Shown here piece by piece: positions 1 to 10,635 of a stretch of 64,000 nucleotides of DNA (positions are counted from its first letter, which is position 1; the number at the start of each line of letters is the position of its first letter). The stretch covers positions 21,244,476 through 21,308,475 of the forward strand of contig OZ038379.1 of NCBI GenBank assembly GCA_964036045.1. The letters are read 5' to 3'. A program made the translations under genes and the position numbers. The DNA comes from Eutreptiella sp. 'Long Island Sound 2002'. Taxonomy: Eukaryota; Euglenozoa; Euglenophyceae; Eutreptiales; Eutreptiaceae. Below the pieces are notes generated by a model. The model searched no databases. It had not been told where the DNA came from and saw only the letters and a program-made list of their open reading frames with translations.

Positions 1-2
1 CC

Positions 3-440
3 CGCAATCAGCAGATCTGGATCCGACTGGACCAACCACATGGCACCAGGATGCGTTGTGAGATTGTGGACAACCATGGGGAACCACTGCAGATGAGCCA
101 TCAGGAGCTCTACTCGGTGATGGTCCAGATCAACTGGACCCTGAAGACCCAGGCTTTGGCGAACATGCAGGTCCAGTGGCGACCCAAAAGTGCAGGCAAG
201 TGGCACCCGTTCCAGTGGGAGGCGATCCTCCACTGTCCGACAGCAGAAGGGCATAGAGCGGTGCCCTCCTCGGTAAGCAGAACTGGCGATTGCATGCATG
301 TGTGGCTGACAGGCCGAGCGGACCTCTTGCGACTGTTCCAAAGAACGCACTTCAGGCAGGCGGACCCGGTACCCGGGGACGCTGTGCGGTTCCTTTACAC
401 ACTGCTGAACACACCCCCATGCGAAAGAAGATATGCATGA
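3..440 (+). CDS. 3' end of an unrecognised ORF (5' partial)
   Basis: An open frame enters from the left edge of the window and runs to a TGA at 438-440, giving about 145 residues. The first in-window ATG is at 51, but the frame is already open from base 3, so the true start lies upstream. The composition is protein-like: rich in W, H, Q and R, not low complexity, with motifs such as VQINWTLKTQ and KWHPFQWEAIL. I do not recognise the family. A strong splice donor (CTCG|GTAAGC) at 272/273 is an alternative exon end, though the frame stays open and protein-like beyond it. A tRNA-derived module follows about 65 bp after the stop, a layout also seen downstream of the LINE ORF at 60123-63746. It could therefore be the tail of a retroelement ORF. 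That is inference. Confidence 0.45.
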   Translation, partial: RNQQIWIRLDQPHGTRMRCEIVDNHGEPLQMSHQELYSVMVQINWTLKTQALANMQVQWRPKSAGKWHPFQWEAILHCPTAEGHRAVPSSVSRTGDCMHVWLTGRADLLRLFQRTHFRQADPVPGDAVRFLYTLLNTPPCERRYA

Positions 441-504
441 CAGGGGGTGACAACAAGGAGAAGAAGAGTGAAGCGCATGGTGCCATGGTGCCATGGTGCA
501 GATA

Positions 505-580
505 ACCCATCGTCGTGGCCCAGTGGATACACCGCACCTCTTTTGTCCCGTGGAGGATGGTTCGAACCCCGGGGGGGATA
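505..580 (+). repeat. tRNA-derived module (SINE head or tRNA pseudogene)
   Basis: An A-box-like TGGCCCAGTGGATA starts at 516 and a perfect B-box GGTTCGAACCCC lies at 559-570, spaced about 43 bp apart as in Pol III genes. No good acceptor stem can be drawn, so this is not an intact tRNA. It is best read as the tRNA-related part of a SINE or the 3' tail of the upstream element. Confidence 0.55.
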
Positions 581-1366
581 GAGATGCACCAAGCAACCCG
601 AACCCCCTTTTTTGGGGCGTGGGAGAGAGGGAAAGAGACACAGAGTTAGAGAGAGAGAGGGTAGAGCACGGTGAGAAAGGAACGGAGAGGCGCAACAGTA
701 GAGGATGAGCAGGGGAGAGCACGAGAGAATGGGAGGGAGAGAGTAGGAGAGAGACCCACAGAGCGAGAGACCGGGGCTAACCGGCGCAAAGGGAGGTGGT
801 GGGTTCGAGCTGACCAGGGTTCGGGCTGAGCAGGGTGGGTTCGAGCAGAGCGAGGTGAAAGGGACGCCACGGAGACACGGAACAGTCAAGAAATGAAAAA
901 GCAGGGCGCCGTAGCGCCCCTGAGCCACAGGCACAACATGTTGTCACGTGTTGCACAGCCAAAGCACGACTGGGGCGGCGAGAGTGCGGCCCATGTGAGG
1001 ATGACGAAAGCAAGTAGGCATGAATGTGTGGGCGGCATGCGCATGCATCGTGGGGAGCAGACGTGGTATGCGCCACACGCATAACAGCAATGATTTGTTG
1101 AGTTGCCTGACAGACGGAGCGCATGCTGAAATTCTGAGACGCCTTTGCGCCAACCAAGGCGCCATTGCGCCCCTAAGGATGGAGTTTGACACGACCTCAC
1201 GACCTGCAGGGCAAGGGTTAGAGACTAACCGGCACTGTGGGTGGGTGGTGGGTGCGAGCTGACCTCAATGTCCAGAGGAACAGTGCCAATGCACAACCAG
1301 CAGCCACCTGGTGTGGTACAGAACTGGTCTACGCTGCAGTGCAGCAAGCAAAACACTGAACAATGT
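581..1366. other. Non-coding stretch: purine-rich tract and small dispersed repeats
   Basis: 620-780 is GA-rich (GAGAGA, GGGAGAG) and is probably simple sequence. A phrase of the form CTAACCGGC...GAGCTGACC occurs at about 776-816 and again at about 1226-1263. A GC hairpin core GGCGCC-N4-GCGCCCC occurs at 903-922 and 1158-1178. I see no convincing gene. The open frames on the opposite strand arise from the purine bias. Confidence 0.4.
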
Positions 1367-1517
1367 GGTTATGACCATGCGCCTGTGACACGGGGGCGTA
1401 TGCGAGCCCAGTTTCCGTTGCCTCATGGCCCTGGCCCATGTGGTGATGACCATGCGCCTGTGACACGGGGGCGTTTGCGAGCCCAGTATCCGTTGCCTCA
1501 TGGCCCTGGCCCATGTG
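1367..1517. repeat. Two-copy 75-bp tandem repeat
   Basis: ATGACCATGCGCCTGTGACA starts at 1371 and again at 1446. The two 75-bp copies differ at only a few positions. The period is a multiple of three, so every frame shows a repeated 25-residue block. No codon-level evidence favours a real protein. Confidence 0.8.
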
Positions 1518-3783
1518 GTCGTCTCCGCCCACCAAAGGCGGAAAAGATCATGAGTGGACAGGTATGGTACATGCTTGTGAGCAGAAAAAAATAAGTGCGG
1601 CTTGCTCAAGGTGAGTGGCCCAATGGGCACCGCAAAGAGCCTAATTTTCCGGTCGGGTAGGTACCTTCAAGCCCTCGAGAGCAGCTGGCGGCGCGCTCAC
1701 GTGTGCCGCGGTAGTGGTGAGAACGGCGTTGGTGCGCAACACGGTTTTAGCTGGGCTCGAAGCTTGCACCGGGGCTGCATAGATACTCACAACCGACGGC
1801 ACATCCCGGTGCTCGGGTTGATGGAGCCCGTGAGATACAAGCAGGCACCAATGGTCCCCTAGAAAATTTTGCCTCGCTGCGGCATGCTGCGGCACGCTTC
1901 AAGCTGTTGGTGGAGGGTACCATCCTTTTCCAAAACACACACAGATATCAAAAAGCAGACCAAAACAGAGTGAAACGCTTACCCTAACACCCTGCAAACT
2001 GTTGTATCAATTCAGAATTGGGCGCGTTTCTACTGCTCCTCCTCACATTTTCGTTTCTTGTCCATTTTGGTACTCACCTTGGCTGTTAGTCAGGCTAAGG
2101 TGGTCCCCAATACATTTCCCAATGGCCCACTGTAAACAGTCTGTTGTACTCCTGGTTGTCTCCTTGTTCCTTGTAGAGTTCTGTGACTCCTGAGACCCTG
2201 GGGCCTCAGTAGTGGGAGTAGCCTCAGGAGTTGACATGGAACAGAGACGCAAAAAAACAACGAAAATCTGTGGAACAGCAGAGAAGAACTGACAGGCAAG
2301 AATTTGACAAGTTTGGGTATTGAACTCCGCGCAGCGAAAAACCCCCTTAACCCCCCCCCCTTCCAACCCCCCCCCCCGTTTTTTAAATTTGGCTCTGGGG
2401 GGGTTTTAATCAGGATATCTGATTTTTGAGACCCCCCCCCGTGACATGGGTCTTTGATAGGCCCCTCTCTTCAGCATTCCGTTGACTCCGATATTGGCCT
2501 AGCCAATCCGTGCTACACCATTTGGCCACCTCCGGGCCACCACATTCTGCCTCCTCACCCCACTTGGGCACCAAAGATGATGTGACACTTGAAACGGCGG
2601 GGCGGGGTGTTGGGAAAGCGGGGCCACCTTTGGCATATGGTCTTTGCTCTGTCGGACCAGTGGCAACGAGGGCTGCTCTGACCTTATATATGTTAACACA
2701 TGGGGGTTTTCCATTCCTTGTGTATTTGTTGTGGAGTTGTGTGCGGCTGCCCGGGTCCGGTGTCTTGTGCAAGGGTAGTATTATGTGACGAGGTCCATCA
2801 GTGGGGGGGGGGGGGATGGACACACAGAAAAGTAAAGTTAAGCATTTAACTTTACTTTTTGCCTTAGCAGATACAGCTATAGGTCGGGATTAACAGACTC
2901 AGGCGGGGCGGGACACCACCAGGGCGGATGGGTGGGTTGGACGCTGCGATACCCCAAGCCGCTTGCCTCCCCACAATTGATGTTTTGTTTTGAGCAGCCA
3001 GTCAGCTTTCAATAGCCGACACACTAGCACTCTCATCACTGTCTAGCGCCAACAAATTAGGCATCAGCCGCCTAGGCGCAGTGGTTGTCTCTCTAACTAG
3101 AAAAAGAATGTGCTCCAATAGTGGTACCAATTTGCCAAAGTCAGGGAATTGCATCCAAGAAAGAGGCTTTACTCCACTGCCTGCCACACTAGAGAGCGCC
3201 TCCCCAGTCTCCGTATATGAGCTATGGGTCAGCGCCCAGTGCCCTGCATGCCAGGGATCTAGTGTATCACAGACTTGAGTCGCCATTTCCAAGAACTATC
3301 TTGAGTACTTGTGAACACTTCGAGTCTGCCCCCCCCCCCCCCCCAAAAGCGAGAAAGAGACCTTACTCCACTGCCATCCAGGTCCGCTCTGTTGATTTCT
3401 GTTACATCTTTGCAGTGCACTCAAGGCAATGCATCTTGAAGGTCTTCACCACCTCAGCCATCTTGCTTCCAGTTACCACATCACACCACGTGTGTCCAGT
3501 TGCCTTTTGAAGGTTGTAGCTCCTGTTAGCCACAGCCTAAATGCCGTACTGCTTGCAGTCACCTTGGGTTCAACCATCAAACAATTAGAAGGCCCCCACA
3601 AAGCAATTGCCAGGACAGGGCAGGGCAGGATGGGGCAGTGCAGGGCACAATGGTATCTGGTTGTGGTGTCTTGTTTTGGGAACTGAGTGCTCCTACTGTT
3701 CTACAGCTCTTTCCAATTGGTTGGACAACAGCCACGGCGATGAGCTATGGCCAGCAACGTGGCCCACACTCCGCAGTGCAGGA
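1518..3783. other. No recognisable gene; C-runs and one strong hairpin
   Basis: C/G homopolymers lie near 2349-2380, 2432-2440, 2803-2815 and 3331-3345. A perfect 14-bp inverted repeat with a 4-nt loop lies at 2828-2859. A tRNA-like A-box phrase lies on the minus strand near 2505-2530 without a good B-box. Short open frames are scattered on both strands and none resembles a family I know. Confidence 0.4.
2828..2859. repeat. Perfect 14-bp stem, 4-nt loop hairpin
   Basis: AAAAGTAAAGTTAA at 2828-2841 is followed by GCAT and then the exact reverse complement at 2846-2859. It is AT-rich and stands out in a GC-rich neighbourhood. Confidence 0.8.
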
Positions 3784-4857
3784 ATGATGCCTGCGTCCTT
3801 GCTGGCGTTGCTCCTTTTTGCAGCGGCTCTCCCCCATGTCACGTGTGGCAGTCACTACAGCTCAACACAGATTGCGAAACGTCTAGGTGATATTACCAAA
3901 GCCACGGAGTGCCCTGATGCGACTTGGAAGGTGCAGTTCTTCAAGAGCCAGGCCATCCAGAGTCGAAAGGCCCCAGTTGTGATTTTCGACATTGGGTGCA
4001 ATAAAGGGTTTGATGCCATCAGCACCTTGCAGCTCTTCTCCCAAAACTTCAGCGTCAGTGCTGAGGTATGGGCCAACACCGCCGGGTTTCATGGATGTGG
4101 CTGGTGTCAGCAATGCCACAATCGTGTGCCCCGAGAGCCCCAGGCTTTGGCCAAGAAGGTCAAGTTGCACTGCGTGGAGCCTCTGCCTGCAAACTATGAG
4201 GCGTTGCAACGCGGCGCACGCGTCCTTCATCTGAGCGAGCAAGGCCTGCAAGTCGTGCACGGGGCGTTCACCAGCCGCCATGACGCGGAGACACGCGCTT
4301 GGAGCGCCAGCTTTCCCGTTGGGCCGGGCCTTGCGGGTGTGGAGAACTTTGGCATCGATGTCAACACTGCAGGGGGTTGGCTCTTGGCCGCCATGAAAAG
4401 GAGGAAGGGGTTGAAGAAGCATGACAAAGTGGGTCAGAAGCTCAAGATGGCGTTTGAGGGGAACCAGAGTGTCCCGCTCCTTGTGCTCGATGACTACGTG
4501 CAGAAGTATCGGGTGAAACAGATTGATATCCTCAGCATAGATACTGAGGGCAACGACGCCCTGGTGCTTGCAGGCGGCAACAGGACTCTGCCGAGCATGG
4601 TGCGGTATGTGGAGTTCGAGGTCCACAAGTTTGGGGCCTGGCAGCAGCACAGCCTGTCCAGTGTCGTGCTGCGGTTGGCTGACGCTGGGTTTGTTTGCTA
4701 CTGGACGGGCAAGTCGAAGCTGTGGCGGATCACGGATTATTGGCATCCCGCGTACGACAAAAAGACCCGCGGCAACGTGGGGTGCGTGCATCGTAGAGAA
4801 GCAGAGTGGCTTGGCATAATGGAGGGGTTCTTTAACAGCACGATGCACTCGCGGTGA
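3784..4857 (+). CDS. FkbM-family SAM-dependent methyltransferase, secretory-pathway form
   Basis: Predicted 357-residue, single-exon protein. I chose the tandem ATGs at 3784/3787 because they open directly onto a signal peptide or anchor (PASLLALLLFAAALPHV, residues 3-19). The in-frame codons upstream look non-coding, with CAGGACAGGGCAGGGC-type repeats. The Rossmann SAM-binding start is VVIFDIGCNKGFD at 65-77, the acidic strand-2 end is HCVEPLPANYEAL at 129-141, and the FkbM C-terminal signature is QIDILSIDTEGNDALVLAG at 246-264, followed by a VEFEV strand. Family knowledge: FkbM enzymes O-methylate sugars or small molecules, and secretory-pathway versions are common in protists. A Cys-rich insert (CGWCQQCHNR, 105-114) between the first two motifs is unusual. 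Substrate unknown. CAG trinucleotides just upstream (3772-3782) could be splice or trans-splice acceptors. Confidence 0.85.
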   Translation: MMPASLLALLLFAAALPHVTCGSHYSSTQIAKRLGDITKATECPDATWKVQFFKSQAIQSRKAPVVIFDIGCNKGFDAISTLQLFSQNFSVSAEVWANTAGFHGCGWCQQCHNRVPREPQALAKKVKLHCVEPLPANYEALQRGARVLHLSEQGLQVVHGAFTSRHDAETRAWSASFPVGPGLAGVENFGIDVNTAGGWLLAAMKRRKGLKKHDKVGQKLKMAFEGNQSVPLLVLDDYVQKYRVKQIDILSIDTEGNDALVLAGGNRTLPSMVRYVEFEVHKFGAWQQHSLSSVVLRLADAGFVCYWTGKSKLWRITDYWHPAYDKKTRGNVGCVHRREAEWLGIMEGFFNSTMHSR

Positions 4858-5186
4858 TTCAGGAGTAGACTGGACACAGCGAAAAGGGAGGACTGAGGCT
4901 GTTTGTCAAGGAATTCGGTGCAAACGAGGGGGGCATGCCGACAGGGCCCATGCTGGGTGCCTGTGTATGCCTCAATATTCAATGGACAATGCAGACCAGC
5001 ACACTACATGAGCTGCTCAACCCCTCCTCTCCCTCGTTGAATGTTCATGCGGGGGGAGGGGGGGCAGTGCGTTGAACTGGGTTTATCCCGCATGTCACCC
5101 CAATTTTCCCGCAGTACATTTCGCATCCACCCCACGCACCTGCTCTGCAGGGACAATGGCACAAGCAGTGGGATACACAGCAACAC

Positions 5187-5275
5187 CCGAAAAATGTGCA
5201 ATAAATTTCGCACTAAACTAAAATGTGAGGTTTCCCACAACCAAATCGACTTGTCGCGACCCCCCCCCCCCCCCG
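5187..5275 (+). repeat. Short dispersed repeat, partner at 29250-29340
   Basis: The block containing ATTTCGCAC, AAATGTGAGG and TTTCCCACAAC, ending in a C-run at 5261-5275, matches the reverse complement of 29250-29340. Both encode a similar frame (KCEVSHNQIDLSR versus KCEVFHNELDPSR), which comes from shared ancestry, not necessarily from coding. Confidence 0.6.
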
Positions 5276-5615
5276 ATTCTCTCTAAGTGCTTTTCAACGG
5301 ACACGTGGATGTCGACGTAAAAGCCAACCATCAACAACCTCTTTGTCATCCGAATAATTCCGTCTTTCATCTGCAAACACGTCGGACATCCGGGGTTGCT
5401 ATTGGAGTGAGCTGATACGCAGTACAGCAACTTCCCTGGCTAGACTGGACAGGAAGCTCAGAGGGTCTGCTGATTGGGTTTGGAAATAGCTGAGACATGA
5501 GGTCCAACATGAGTACCAATCTGGACCCGGATAATTTGTTGTGTCTCTCAACTCAATGCGTATTGTGCAGTTGCAGATGTTCACTCAACATGCCAACACC
5601 CCCTTAGGGTCAACA

Positions 5616-5750
5616 GTGGGACCCAGGGTTCTAGCAGCAGTAGCAGTAGCAGCAGCAGCAGCAAGCAGCAAGCAAGATGGTGCGAGATGGCCCAAAATGG
5701 TACCTCCGCCCTGGTGGCTCGGATTCTGCTGGAATTTTGGTGGCAACACC
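5616..5750 (-). repeat. Degenerate third copy of the ACCGAGCTGGTG element family
   Basis: The segment runs from GTGGGACCCAGGGTTCTAG through a CAG/CAAG tract, then a degraded AAATGG...GGTACC block, to GGAATTTTGGTGG. The same order of landmarks occurs in the elements at 11852-13015 (reverse complement) and 15867-18478. Only the internal part survives. Confidence 0.5.
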
Positions 5751-6255
5751 AAAATCGCACCGGGTGCATGTGGCAACTTTTTTTACGTGTTTGCAAGGGC
5801 AGGACAAGATACTCCCTAGTTCATTGAAGCATTTGGTAAATGCAAGGCATCCGCAAGCCCCTAGGAATTAATGATGCCCATCCAGAAGCCCCCAATGATT
5901 AACAGCAACCATCCAGAAGTCTTCAAGCACCAGAACCAGCTGTAGTCCAAAGTGCCCCCTCCCCCTTGGTGCTCAGCATCACCACAAACCTCTGCTGATG
6001 GGGTCACGGACCCAACCCTCTCCAACCCTCTCTTGCAGCACTGAAGCGTAACACTGTGTTACCCCATGATCCGCCCCCCCCCCCCCCTCTGCCTCTCAAA
6101 TGGCTGTGTATGGCTGTGTGTAATTCACTCCAGTATTTAGGGGGGTTTTGGGTTCCTAAGGCTAGAAGCAAAAGCCATGGTCGTCTACAACGACCAACTC
6201 GGCTGACTTGTTACTTCCCACAACCTGCCCAACCCATGCGGTGACCCTAACCTCT

Positions 6256-6815
6256 AATATGGCAATCCTGATCTTTGTCATCATCAGGATGCAGGTGTGA
6301 GTGCAAGAGTGCAACAACAGTCCCCATGGTAATTGGGCAGGATATGTCAGTTAACAGACTGGAGCATTGTGTGCTGCATCAGAACCGAGAGTGGATAGTT
6401 GGGGGCTTGGGATTCCGGAGGTCTGACTGGGGTGTTTAGGGCTTGTTGTTTGCAATGAAAGGGTTTGTGTTGATCCTGGTACCTGGAGTGCGCAACACAC
6501 ATAGGTCAATAGCTATGATGAAGGGCTTTCATTACAAGTTATGACCATTCTGAGATGCTTCAGGGGATGGAAAACAATTCATGCAGCCATGATGCCACAC
6601 CACCTACTTGGGGGCGCATAGCACACCATGGTGACGTGTGGATATGGCACTTTGAGACTTGATCCGACTGCCAACCAGGGTCTGGTGGTGTGTTATGTGA
6701 TCCATTGCTGATGTGCCGTGAACAGATAGCAATGCTGCTCTTTGTCATCATTTGGATGCAGGTGTGAGTGCAACAGTGCGACAACAGTCCCCATGGTAAT
6801 TTGGCAGGGAAACGT
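6256..6815. repeat. Pair of ~90-bp direct repeats
   Basis: 6256-6345 and 6724-6815 share CTTTGTCATCAT, GGATGCAGGTGTGAGTGCAA and CAACAGTCCCCATGGTAATT in the same order. They are about 85-90% similar by eye and separated by about 380 bp of unrelated sequence. Confidence 0.65.
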
Positions 6816-7202
6816 GATGGTGGCTGGAGGGCTTGACCACAGGTATGGCAATACTGGAGCAATTATTGCCCAAACAGCTGCCAACGGCAAACGATGAAGA
6901 AAGTGAACTGTGCCGACGATTGCACAACTGTGGTTGTGTATGAAGGATGCTTAATGGTAGGGCGTGTACTGGACAATTCAGTCCAAGTAGAGGCATACAA
7001 GTCTGATACGGAGGACTAGATAGTGATAGCGATCAACAGAATGCTACTTATTGTTGATGACATAAATTTGATGACATGAATAAATAGATAATAGCCTGGA
7101 CAGGTGTTGTCTCGATCCCTCCGTCTAACCCTATTGTTGTATCCACCATTGCACTAGTCTCCTTCTCACTTTTGCAAAGTTCCCAAGGCAGTCGTCTCCA
7201 CA

Positions 7203-7335
7203 CTACATGTATCGCGGTGCGGATGTGGATGGGGATGTTGATCGGGACGGGACGAGAATGAGGGTGCGGATGCAGGCACGGATGCGGATGGGGATGACGA
7301 CAACAATGGGGCCGGAGATGCAGATGAAGATGCGT
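7203..7335. repeat. Degenerate hexanucleotide minisatellite (GATGCG/GATGGG)
   Basis: Irregular tandem hexamers such as GCGGATG, GGGATG and GCAGATGAAGATGCG. On the minus strand this reads as an alternating His-Pro tract, a by-product of the period-6 repeat. Confidence 0.6.
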
Positions 7336-10300
7336 AGTCTTACTCGCACGAGAGACAGCGCCGATTGCGTGCCCTGATTTGGCCTTGTAGAGCAAAGGCA
7401 TTTTGGACTGTACGATAGCAAGGAGGAATTTACCCCTTGATCCAGAGAACAACGGGAGTTCCTGCAGGAACGAGGGTTCTGCCCAGAGGGTGTGCCCGCA
7501 TTGTGGCGCTTGCCTCGGTGGTCATGCCAGCTGCATGGCCAGTAAGCACCGCTTGTGCCGTGGCCTATGTCAGCCCCGCCGCCATTGACGCTGTGTTGCA
7601 CTCACCATCCATTTTTGGGCTAAGAGAGACAGGCTCACAACAAATTCAACTGAAATCCGGGCAGGGGCTCTCTGTGAAGTCTTCCAATACCGTCCGGGGC
7701 GCACACTAAGGGGCTGGGAGTGGCACAGGCTGGCGCACGGGCCACGGGGCGCCAAGCGGGAGGGGGGCCAGCCGGGGCGACGCCACAGTGAGCACGGTGC
7801 AGAGGAAGAGTAGTGAGTGGTCGACCCGTGCCTGTTGTCCCAGGTAGGGCAGGGATGCAGCAGCGCGCGTGCACAACCAGCGGTACCAACCCAACGCCAA
7901 CCTATGGTAGCCCAAGGCCCGAGGTTGGTGGTCCAAGGAGAGGAAGGAGCAAAAAGCGTTTGGAAGCCCCAACTTAAGGGTTTGCCTGGCCTTCAACCTG
8001 TGGCCCCTCCTTTTTGGTGGTGAAGAATTGTACAAGGGTTGAGAACGCGTGTTGGCCACATTTCTCTCTCTCTTTTTTTTTTTTGGAAACAAGGGCCAAA
8101 AATGGCCAAAAACGTCTGGCATATCTGAGGGGTGGGTTTTCGTCTTGCTGGTCTTGCGCCAACATGTTGTTCCTTCAGCCAAAAGTGAAAATCGGTAACT
8201 TCATCTGATTGCGTTAACAAAACAAAATACAGTTGCACTGCCGGTCCCTCTTCGCTCGTACCTAAGGCATTTGTGAATTTGTTTGAAGTGATTTTATTGG
8301 AGAAGGGACAGGGATGCGATGAAATCTGCAGCACAACTGGCCAACATTCAGGGTTTATCAACTGCCATCCGCTTCATGCGCAAAGTTTCCAAAAAAAAAA
8401 GGGACAGCACTGAAGAACATTAACAAAATCAGTTCTGCTGCGGCGCCAGTTGTTAGTGGTGCTAGACCTGTGCCCAATGTTGTGCGTGGCTTTCGGATGG
8501 ATTCCGACCTTCTATCAGTAGCCTGACTACCTGAGGCCACAAGACCAGACCCAAAGCTGGCCCCCACCCATGAGGCTTCTCCTTCCCAACTGGGGGTCCA
8601 AGAATGCACATTTTGTGGAGGCAAGCTGCGCCATAGTCTTGGCATCACAGTACAGGGTGGCGTCGTTTTTTTGAAAAAGAACAGCCCCCCCCCCCCCCCT
8701 ACGTGGCGGTTGGCGGTCATCCACAGGCTGTTGCTGGCCAATGGCTTGCTCTCTCGTCAATCTTCGCAAGCAAAGTGTCAACCGATGTCACTTCATTGCC
8801 AACAGCCATCAGTCAAGCATGCACCTCCGTCAGCCGTCGTTGAATGATACCTGTCCAGGAATACGCATACTGTCCTTCTGAGGTTCCCTGTTGCACTGGA
8901 AAGCCACAGGCTTTGCGTCTTCAAAGGCGTTTCGCGGCCTCATCACGTTCACAATGGTCATTTTCGTTTGAAACAGACTGACAAGTGGCAGTCCCCAATC
9001 ACCAAAGTAGAAGCAAGTATTGACCATTTTTAGGACGAGGGTTTTTGATGTTTATGTGCTCAAGACAATGGTTGTTTGAGATTTCCGGCACTGAATTTCT
9101 GTGTTTTGAGGGTCACCACGGATTATGTTCACACTGGCACAGCTGTGAAGACCTGCTGCTGGCACTAGCCCTCTCTGCCACACATCACACCTCCTCGTGG
9201 TGCAGTTGCTGATGCCCTTACTGGATGATTTGTCCATTCTGCACATGCATTGAAGAATGAGGCTGCCACATCTTGAACCGCAGTATTTGGTGAATGTCGG
9301 AGACAATGCGAAGGTATCCCCCTGGCATCCCTGGCGCTTGGTACGGTAGGACCAACATCCTCACCCCCTAGGCGGTCGGCCACACTTGGTTGCCCAAGTA
9401 AGCCGAGCTTGGACCTGACATGACTATTGGCGCCAAAGGCATCTGACGGAAAATTCTCTAGATGGTGGCCCAACCCAACCCGAAAAATCCCCCTACTACA
9501 CCATATAATACCTCAATTGATAGTGCGACACGGCGATGATATTGAGGAGTTGCATGTTGTGCCCCCCCCCCCCCCCGGTCCGAATAACCCAGTAGAGCCC
9601 GGGGCGCCAGTGTAGCCAGCGGAGGCGGGGTCGCGGGATGAACATGAGCTCACCTAACACTCAGCGGACGCGCCGAACATTGGCATGAAGGACAGAAGGC
9701 GATGACAGCCGCGGGGCAGGCGCGGCCAGAGCCTCATGCGGACACTGCAACGTGACCATATTGAAGCCCCCGTCCGAACTGAATGATTCTGGCATGAGGT
9801 CAGGATCATGCTGCCCCGTCTCCCTGGCCTTCTGGTGTAGGATATGTGCACTGGGGAAGGTAGGCAGGCCAAGATGGGAGTGGACATGCTACCGACCTCT
9901 GGATCACCTGCCCTTGCGAAGGTACTGTAAGGTACGCTGGTGGGACTTGAATGTGATTGACGCCCCCCTCCCCCAGAAAAGAAGTCTCCCTGGCCCTGCA
10001 CAGAGAGCCACGCCCCGAAACCACAGTGCCAAGCAACCCCTGCTTTTCCTCAAAATCCAACGAGGCCGATAATGTAGCGCACCGCTGATGGGTGACACTT
10101 GCTGATCCGGAACCCCCTGGCCCTGTGTTGGGTCTGGTTGGTGGTGAGCACCCTCCAAACTTCAGAGTGAGTGTACTTGCGTGACACATGTCAACACTTG
10201 CCTGACACTTCCCCCCAAACTTCATGGTCATGGCAATGACTGAGTGTGAAGCATGGGCAAGGGGGGCTCGCCCCCCCCCCCCCTCTGTGGATGCAGACAA

Positions 10301-10398
10301 TGAGAGACTTCATGGGGAATGGACACACACTTTGAGACATAGCCTATGGGCCTCTTTGCGTCGCGTCTTTGAGTCGACCGTGGTACTGCGTTGCTCAG

Positions 10399-10635
10399 GG
10401 ACCCCAAAGAGCCCCGAAAGGGCTTTCCAAGAGCGAGTTCCAGCGGCCGTTGTCGACCCTTCGGATGGACCGCCCGAGGGAGTCCGAACTGGAGGAGATC
10501 CGGCAGCTGCAGGATTTGGAGCTGAAGGTCAAGAGGCAGAACACCCGATTGCAAGCGCTGGAGCCTCTGCCGCTGCCGGCCCACCGCCTGGGGACCCCGA
10601 TCGGGAGCGGCGACGGGAAGACCAGCACCGACCGG
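10399..10635 (+). CDS. Possible coiled-coil exon
   Basis: A GCTCAG acceptor at 10393-10398 precedes an in-frame block reading GPQRAPKGLSKSEFQRPL, then a charged helical stretch ESELEEIRQLQDLELKVKRQ with heptad-like leucine spacing, then a Pro/Gly-rich tail. An ATG at 10465 (MDRPRESELEE) is an alternative start. Codon composition is GC-rich, like the PHYH gene and unlike the flanks. No family is recognised and no partner exon is obvious, so it may be a lone exon, a captured fragment or chance. Confidence 0.3.

Larger units (their letters stand above)
4858..10398. other. Long gene-poor stretch
   Basis: No ORF here has a recognisable domain. It holds C-runs (about 5261-5275, 6068-6081, 8686-8699, 9562-9576, 10270-10284), three small repeat relics listed separately, a hexamer minisatellite at 7203-7335 and T- or A-runs (8072-8083, 8391-8400). 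Open frames of 100-160 codons on both strands show no motif and probably arise by chance. Confidence 0.4.

Noticed and set aside
2440-2530. tRNA on the minus strand
   Set aside because: An A-box-like TGGCCAAATGG is present, but there is no acceptable B-box and no cloverleaf.
3883-4848. 321-codon open frame antisense to the FkbM gene
   Set aside because: A shadow of the GC-rich coding strand; the sense frame has all family motifs.
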